Below are positions 6,857 to 10,798 of a stretch of DNA of 10,798 bases, piece after piece; the first letter of the stretch is position 1, and every line of letters starts with the position of its first letter. The stretch comes from an uncultured Azospirillum sp. (GTDB lineage Bacteria > Pseudomonadota > Alphaproteobacteria > Azospirillales > Azospirillaceae). The notes under the pieces were generated by a model. The model saw only the letters and a program-made list of their open reading frames with translations, made no database searches and was not told the DNA's origin. The stretch lies in contig NZ_CAMLJP010000160.1 in the NCBI RefSeq assembly GCF_946480385.1, positions 1 through 10,798 on the forward strand, given 5' to 3'. A program made the translations under genes and the position numbers.

Positions 6857-6911
6857 GCGGCCGGCATAGCGCCTTTTCGGGCTGGCATCGCACCGCCGGC
6901 CTGTGCGAGAT

Positions 6912-6946
6912 CCGGGGGACGGCATCCAGGGACCCCACGCCCCCGG
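6912..6946. repeat. GC-rich inverted repeat CCGGGGG / CCCCCGG
   Basis: CCGGGGG (6912-6918) and CCCCCGG (6940-6946) are perfect complements with a 21-base loop. It lies between the 55-aa gene and the 83-aa gene. With no T tract it is not a classic intrinsic terminator; it could protect a 3' end or shape the leader of the next gene. Confidence 0.4.
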
Positions 6947-6977
6947 CTGACCGCCCCCACATCGCATCCGTGACCTG

Positions 6978-7229
6978 ATGGCCCCTTCGATCTTCAAGCG
7001 CTACAAGCTCCACTTCACCCGTCCGCTGCCGGGGTTGCGCCCGGGGCGGCCGGAACGCGACGCGATGGTGGAGCGGGTGCGGCGGCTGGCCAGCGAGAAC
7101 GGCATGGCCGGCGACCTGCACACCATCGCCCCCAACGCCGGCTTCGGCATCCTCGAAGTCCGCTGCACCGAACGTCTGGCCCGCCGCCTGTCCGACCTTT
7201 CGGAGATCGAGACCGTCCAGGAAGCCTGA
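6978..7229 (+). CDS. 83-aa conserved-looking hypothetical protein
   Basis: I do not recognise a named family. The protein is soluble and has alternating predicted strands and helices: YKLHFTRPLPG (9-19), a basic helix MVERVRRLASENGM (30-43), GFGILEVRC (55-63), helix TERLARRLSDL (64-74), then IETVQEA (77-83) at the C terminus. A beta-alpha-beta-beta-alpha-beta order would suit a small ferredoxin-like fold, and the ending recalls inhibitor I9-type propeptides, but that is weak inference. The single cysteine is Cys63. The start at ATG 6978 keeps the first strand; no clear ribosome site precedes it, and the next Met (residue 30) would remove that strand. It sits 121 bases after the small hydrophilic gene and 161 bases before the histidine kinase, so it is probably monocistronic. 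Confidence 0.6.
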   Translation: MAPSIFKRYKLHFTRPLPGLRPGRPERDAMVERVRRLASENGMAGDLHTIAPNAGFGILEVRCTERLARRLSDLSEIETVQEA

Positions 7230-7259
7230 CCGTCCCTCCCGAAAAGCGGCGGGCCATCA

Positions 7260-7282
7260 GGACAAACCCCGAGGGATTGTCC
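7260..7282. repeat. Hairpin GGACAA...TTGTCC, ten-position stem
   Basis: GGACAA (7260-7265) pairs with TTGTCC (7277-7282) and, after one A-A mismatch, CCC (7267-7269) pairs with GGG (7273-7275), leaving a three-base loop. It begins 31 bases after the stop of the 83-aa gene. No T run follows, so it is either a weak terminator for that gene or an operator for the kinase gene. Confidence 0.5.
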
Positions 7283-7285
7283 GGC

Positions 7286-7314
7286 CGAATCCCGCATCGG
7301 CCCGACCGGATTCG
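7286..7314. repeat. Perfect 7-bp inverted repeat CGAATCC / GGATTCG
   Basis: CGAATCC (7286-7292) and GGATTCG (7308-7314) are exact complements around 15 bases. It begins four bases after the preceding hairpin and ends 76 bases before the kinase start, a normal promoter or operator location. No clear promoter hexamers were found beside it. Confidence 0.45.
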
Positions 7315-7390
7315 TGATAGTTTGTGCCTGAAGCATTGTTCGGGCCGCATCGCGCATAAGCACAGGAAGGCGGCATAAGAAGGGGGATTC

Positions 7391-10153
7391 GTGGGACGCT
7401 TCCTACGGGGCGCGCTGGTGATGGTCGTGGTGCTGGCCGCGTTGGCGGGCAATGCGGGCCACCGGATCTACCACGATTACCAGGACACGCTGCAGCGCCG
7501 CTTCACCATGGTCCGGGATATGGCCCGGCTGGTCGACGACCACGTCCACCGCACGGTGCGCACGGCCGACGTGGCGCTCGACCAGACCGCGGCGATGGTG
7601 GCGGAGGCCGGCGGCCCGCAGAAGGTGCGCGACCTGAAGCATTGGACCCGGCTGCGCGAATATGCCGCCCAGGTCGAGGGCGTCGACGCCATCTGGATCT
7701 ATGACGCCGACGGCCGGCCCGTTCTGGAATCCGCCAGCTTTCCCAACCGCATCGCCGACTTCGCCGATCCGGCCGGGCTGGGCGCCCTGCGCGGCGGCGC
7801 GCGCCTGCATGTCGGGGCGGCGCAGACCGTCCGCGGCGGCGGCCAGCCGCCGGTCTTCCCCGTCTCGCGTCCCCTGTATGACGATGAAGGGCGTTTCGTC
7901 GGGATGGCGTCGGCGACGATCCGGGTGGACTCGCTGACCGATTTCTACGCCCTGCTGGGCGTCGAGTTCGATCCACTGATCGGCGTCTACGGCCCGGCCG
8001 GCGAGGTCATCGCCCGCCGCCCGGCCACCGTGGAGTCGGCCGGCAAATCGGTGGCCGGCGGGCTGGTGTTCCAATCCAAGCTGCGCGAGGCGCCGGAAGG
8101 CCAATTGCTGCTGCAGTCGATGCTGGACGGGGTGCTGCGCATCGCCGCCTACCGGACGGTGCGCGACTATGGCCTGGTGGTGCTGACCGGCATCGGCCGG
8201 GACGAGGCGATGGCCGACTGGCGCACCCGCACCCTGCACACGGTGCTGGAGACGATCGTCGGGCTGCTGGCGATCCTGGCGACGCTGGGCTGGGGCCTGC
8301 GCTACCTCGACCGCGAGCGCAAGGCGCAGGTGGCGCTGGCCGAGGCGCGCAGCGCCGTCGAACGGACCAGTGCCGAGCGCGACGAGACCGCGCGGCTCGC
8401 CGCCGAGCTGGACAAGGCCCGCGACATGGCGGAGACGGCGCGCCGGGCCGCCGAGGCCGCCAACCATGACAAGGGCGAGTTCCTGGCCAGCCTGAGCCAC
8501 GAACTGCGCACGCCGCTGAACGCGGTGATCGGCTTCTCCGACCTGATCGCCCGCGAGGCGGAAGGGCCGGTCGGTACGCCCTCCTATCGGCAATATGCCG
8601 CCAACGTCCGCGATTCCGGCCAGCATGTGCTGGAACTGATCAACGAGATCCTCGACCATGCGCGGGCGGAAGCCGGGGCGCTGACAATCGAGGAGGGCCC
8701 CTGCGACCTGGAGGATGCCGCCGATTTCGCCGTCCGCATGCTGACCCCGCGGGCCGAGCATGCCGGCGTGCTTCTGTCGGCGGCGGTGGCGCCGGCGGTG
8801 CGCAACCTGTACGGCGACGACCGCCGCATCCGCCAGATCCTGCTGAACCTGATCGCCAACGCGGTGAAATACACGCCGTCGGGCGGGTCGGTGACCCTGT
8901 CCGCCGCCCTGGACGACGGCGCGCCGGTGATCCGCGTCATCGACACCGGGCTCGGCATCCCGGCCGAGGACATCGACCGCGTGCTGGAGCCTTTCGCCCG
9001 TGCCGGGAACGCCGCCAACCGCGGGGTGGAGGGCGCCGGGCTTGGCCTGCCCCTGACCAAGCGGCTGGTCGAACTGCATGGCGGCACCCTCTCCCTGCGC
9101 AGCACGCTGGGCGTCGGCACCACGGTGACGGTGCGCCTGCCGGCAAGCCGCCTGCTGCCGGAGACCCTGCCTTCCGGGGAAACGGGCGCGCCGCCGGTCG
9201 AATCCGCCGCCGCCCCGGACATTGTCCCGGAGTCCGCCGGGGATTTTGCCCCACCGCCTCCCGTTCCGGCCCCCGTTCCGTCCTGGGCGCCGCCCTCCGG
9301 GCCGCTGTCGGTCCTGCTGGTGGACGACGACCCGACGGTGCGCGACATGGTGGCCGGGCTGCTGCGCGGCTGGGGGCATCGGGTGATCGCGGCGGCCAAC
9401 GCCAACGAGGCGCTGGTGGTGCTGGACGGTCATGAGCCGCTTGACCTGCTGCTGAGCGACGTCGTCATGCCGCCGGGCATGGACGGGACGGAGCTGGCGC
9501 GGCACGCCACCCGCATGCGCCCCGGCCTGCCGGTGCTGCTTGCTTCCGGCTTCGCCGCCCATGCCGCCGGCACCCCGTCCGCCTTCGGCCCAGACGTCGC
9601 GATGATCGCCAAGCCCTTTGCCATCGACGAGCTGCGCCGGCAGCTCGCCCGCATCGCCGCCCGCCAAGGCGGAGCCGCACGCCCGGCGACGGCCGCCGCT
9701 CCGCCCTCCCCGTCCCCCGCGGCCCGGCCCGCCGCCCATCCTGCTGAACGCACCCCCGGGCCGCCGCGCCTGCTGATCGCCGAGGATCTGGCGATCAACC
9801 GCGAACTGCTGGCCGCCCTGTTCCGCGACAGCGGTTACTCCTTCGATGTGGTTGCCGACGGCGCCGCGGCGGTGGAGGCGGTGGAGGCCGGCGACTACGA
9901 CCTCGTGCTGATGGACGTGCAGATGCCGGGCATGGATGGGCTGGAAGCGAGCCGCGCCATCCGCGCGATGCCGCCGCCGCGCGGCGACCTGCCGATCCTG
10001 GCGCTGACCGCCGGCTCGTCCGAGGAGGAACGGCGGGACTGCCGCGAGGCCGGGATGAACGGCCATGTCGGCAAGCCCTATGACCGCGAGATCCTGCTGC
10101 GTCAGGTCGCCCGCACGCTCGATGCCGCGCGGAGCCGCACCGGCGCGGCCTGA
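7391..10153 (+). CDS. Membrane hybrid sensor histidine kinase with two receiver domains
   Basis: A 920-residue hybrid kinase of two-component signalling in the inner membrane. A membrane segment (7-22) and a second (283-305) enclose a periplasmic region of about 260 residues starting HVHRTVRTADVALDQ, which looks like a double-Cache ligand-binding domain. A charged coiled coil (306-358) leads to HisKA with the phospho-acceptor His370 in SLSHELRTPLN. The HATPase has the N box (LLNLIANAVKY, 484-494), DTGLGIP (518-524) and GAGLGLPL (548-555). A Pro-rich linker (590-637) precedes receiver 1 (acidic DDD 645-647, phospho-site Asp690, Lys741); an Ala/Pro linker precedes receiver 2 (Glu798/Asp799, Asp842 in LMDVQMPGMDG, Thr873, Lys895). 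No Hpt domain is present, so relay would need a separate partner. The start is GTG with AGGGGG four bases upstream. The ligand is unknown. Confidence 0.93.
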   Translation: MGRFLRGALVMVVVLAALAGNAGHRIYHDYQDTLQRRFTMVRDMARLVDDHVHRTVRTADVALDQTAAMVAEAGGPQKVRDLKHWTRLREYAAQVEGVDAIWIYDADGRPVLESASFPNRIADFADPAGLGALRGGARLHVGAAQTVRGGGQPPVFPVSRPLYDDEGRFVGMASATIRVDSLTDFYALLGVEFDPLIGVYGPAGEVIARRPATVESAGKSVAGGLVFQSKLREAPEGQLLLQSMLDGVLRIAAYRTVRDYGLVVLTGIGRDEAMADWRTRTLHTVLETIVGLLAILATLGWGLRYLDRERKAQVALAEARSAVERTSAERDETARLAAELDKARDMAETARRAAEAANHDKGEFLASLSHELRTPLNAVIGFSDLIAREAEGPVGTPSYRQYAANVRDSGQHVLELINEILDHARAEAGALTIEEGPCDLEDAADFAVRMLTPRAEHAGVLLSAAVAPAVRNLYGDDRRIRQILLNLIANAVKYTPSGGSVTLSAALDDGAPVIRVIDTGLGIPAEDIDRVLEPFARAGNAANRGVEGAGLGLPLTKRLVELHGGTLSLRSTLGVGTTVTVRLPASRLLPETLPSGETGAPPVESAAAPDIVPESAGDFAPPPPVPAPVPSWAPPSGPLSVLLVDDDPTVRDMVAGLLRGWGHRVIAAANANEALVVLDGHEPLDLLLSDVVMPPGMDGTELARHATRMRPGLPVLLASGFAAHAAGTPSAFGPDVAMIAKPFAIDELRRQLARIAARQGGAARPATAAAPPSPSPAARPAAHPAERTPGPPRLLIAEDLAINRELLAALFRDSGYSFDVVADGAAAVEAVEAGDYDLVLMDVQMPGMDGLEASRAIRAMPPPRGDLPILALTAGSSEEERRDCREAGMNGHVGKPYDREILLRQVARTLDAARSRTGAA

Positions 10154-10180
10154 GGGCCTTTCGGACGTCAGCCGCTCAGG
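10149..10180. terminator. Possible bidirectional terminator between convergent genes
   Basis: CCTGAG (10149-10154) and CTCAGG (10175-10180) are exact complements enclosing 20 bases and spanning the stop codons of both convergent genes. A shorter GGCC-TGAG-GGCC stem (10147-10158) followed by TTT is an alternative for the + strand. Neither has a strong T tract. Confidence 0.3.
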
Positions 10181-10502
10181 GCTGGTCGAACACCCGCGGG
10201 AAATGGGCGAGCCGGCGGCCGAACAGGCTCTGCGGCGCGGAGTCGGTCGTCGCCGGCGCCTGCGCCATCGCGGGGGCCATCGCCGCATTGGCCGGCAGCG
10301 CCGTCACCGGCAGGGGCGTGGACGACAGCGCACGCGCCGAGGTCGGGCGCTGGCGGCGTTCGGACTTCTCGGGCGGGGCGTAGAAATGCAGGGTCAGCTG
10401 GCCGTCGGCTTCCGCCGCGTAGGGCAAGCCGGGGACCGTCCGGCGCTCGGTGCCGGGAAACACATACTGCTCACCTTGATCGGTGCGTTCGATATGCGGC
10501 AT
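10176..10502 (-). CDS. 108-aa hypothetical protein
   Basis: I do not recognise this protein. The N-terminal half (MPHIERTDQGEQYVFPGTE, then PGLPYAAEADGQLTLHFYAP) looks ordered, with likely beta strands; the C-terminal half is rich in Ala, Pro, Thr and Ser and probably disordered, ending in the basic-aromatic SLFGRRLAHFPRVFDQP. There is no signal peptide or membrane span. The frame continues upstream, but the ATG whose codon starts at 10502 has AGGA eight bases upstream and GGAGA a little further, so I prefer it. It lies 131 bases downstream of the phosphate transporter on the same strand, and convergent with the histidine kinase, 22 bases apart. Its coding status rests on the ribosome site and the ordered N-terminal block; the shadow frames on the other strand lack such support. 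Confidence 0.6.
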   Translation of the reverse strand: MPHIERTDQGEQYVFPGTERRTVPGLPYAAEADGQLTLHFYAPPEKSERRQRPTSARALSSTPLPVTALPANAAMAPAMAQAPATTDSAPQSLFGRRLAHFPRVFDQP

Positions 10503-10540
10503 GACCGGTATCCTGTCTCCACCGCATCGATCCTGCCGTT

Positions 10541-10560
10541 CCCGCCCTTGCGGGTCAAGG
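10541..10560. repeat. Two mutually exclusive short hairpins upstream of the 108-aa gene
   Basis: CCCGC (10541-10545) can pair with GCGGG (10550-10554), or CCTTG (10546-10550) with CAAGG (10556-10560); the two overlap and exclude each other. On the - strand this stretch contains TTGACC, a possible -35, with CAGGAT 17 bases on as a poor -10. It could be a promoter or leader structure of the 108-aa gene, at low confidence. Confidence 0.25.
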
Positions 10561-10627
10561 CCGCGCTGCATCACGAAGGGCTTATCCGTTCGTCCCGTCG
10601 TTCTGCGGGCGTTCTCCCCCCAATTCG

Positions 10628-10643
10628 GCGCCCTTACGGGCGC
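10628..10643 (-). terminator. Hairpin over the phosphate transporter stop codon
   Basis: GCGCCC (10628-10633) and GGGCGC (10638-10643) form a perfect six-pair GC stem with a four-base loop that contains the TAA stop of the - strand transporter gene. No T tract follows on the - strand, so it would be a weak or factor-assisted terminator at best. Confidence 0.3.
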
Positions 10644-10798
10644 AGCACGGCGGCGACCAGCAGGTAGGACAGCCAGGCGACGATGCCGGAGGCGGGAATC
10701 GTCAGCACCCAGGCCCAGACGATTCGACCCGCCAGACCCCAGCGCACCGCCGAGGTGCGGCGGGCGGAGCCGACGCCGACGATGGCGCCGGTGATGGT
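10634..10798 (-). CDS. PiT-family inorganic phosphate transporter, C-terminal end (gene continues beyond window)
   Basis: Only the last 54 codons are present, reading TITGAIVGVGSARRTSAVRW and then GLAGRIVWAWVLTIPASG, with a final hydrophobic stretch and a TAA stop at 10634-10636. The ITGAIVGVG segment followed by the basic/Trp stretch and a last membrane span (about WAWVLTIPASGIVAWLSYLL) is characteristic of the second PD001131-type repeat region at the end of PiT/PHO4 transporters, which move phosphate with a proton or sodium ion across the inner membrane. Most of the protein is outside the window, so the exact subfamily and any pairing with a phoU-like (DUF47) gene cannot be judged. The 108-aa gene lies downstream on the same strand. 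Confidence 0.83.
   Translation of the reverse strand, partial: TITGAIVGVGSARRTSAVRWGLAGRIVWAWVLTIPASGIVAWLSYLLVAAVLRP

Noticed and set aside
6857..6900. Terminator after the 55-aa gene (TTTT in a possible stem)
   Set aside because: AGCGCC and CGGGCT around TTTT pair at only four of six positions, and the T run is in the loop rather than after the stem.
7403..10288. 961-residue open frame antisense to the histidine kinase
   Set aside because: Its length is explained by GC-rich codon bias of the kinase gene, which removes stops from the opposite strand. The protein is Arg/Gln/His-rich low-complexity and has no recognisable domain.
1..10798. Mobile element, CRISPR array, tRNA or defence island
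   Set aside because: No transposase or integrase motif, no regularly spaced direct repeats and no cloverleaf-like sequence were seen; the lone HNH gene is not enough for a defence call.

Overview
The window is ordinary GC-rich bacterial chromosome. The strong G/C bias at third codon positions, the frequent ATGA/TTGA gene overlaps, and the style of the DnaE, RimO and MarR proteins point to an alphaproteobacterium, most likely an Azospirillum-like member of the Rhodospirillales. That placement rests on recognising protein style, not on a search.

Left block, + strand (1-4021): the C-terminal 716 residues of the replicative DNA polymerase III alpha subunit (dnaE), then a DUF429 predicted RNase H-like protein and a DUF1624 / heparan-alpha-glucosaminide N-acetyltransferase-like membrane protein. 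Each junction is a 4-base start/stop overlap (TTGA, then ATGA), so the three genes look like one translationally coupled operon. It ends in a stem followed by five T, inside the 3' end of a convergent MarR-family regulator gene (4002-4454, - strand).

Middle block (4455-7390): a non-coding gap of about 410 bp, relatively AT-rich, holds two inverted repeats and a possible marR promoter. It separates marR from the divergent rimO gene, the methylthiotransferase of ribosomal protein S12. rimO has no Shine-Dalgarno site and may be leaderless. A small HNH-nuclease-like gene follows rimO closely. Next come a 55-aa, extremely hydrophilic small protein with palindromic upstream DNA and a possible EcfG-like promoter, an 83-aa protein of unknown function, and an intergenic stretch with two consecutive inverted repeats.

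Right block (7391-10798): a 920-aa membrane hybrid histidine kinase (two membrane segments, a Cache-like sensor region, HisKA, HATPase and two receiver domains) with no partner regulator in view. It is convergent with a short unknown gene on the - strand. The last 54 codons of a PiT-type phosphate transporter run off the right edge.

I found no mobile element, CRISPR array, RNA gene or obvious defence system. The most interesting signals are small: the cysteine-patterned tail of the DUF1624 protein, the regulatory palindromes at 4591-4621, 6653-6676 and 7260-7314, the rimO start, and the tiny hydrophilic protein.
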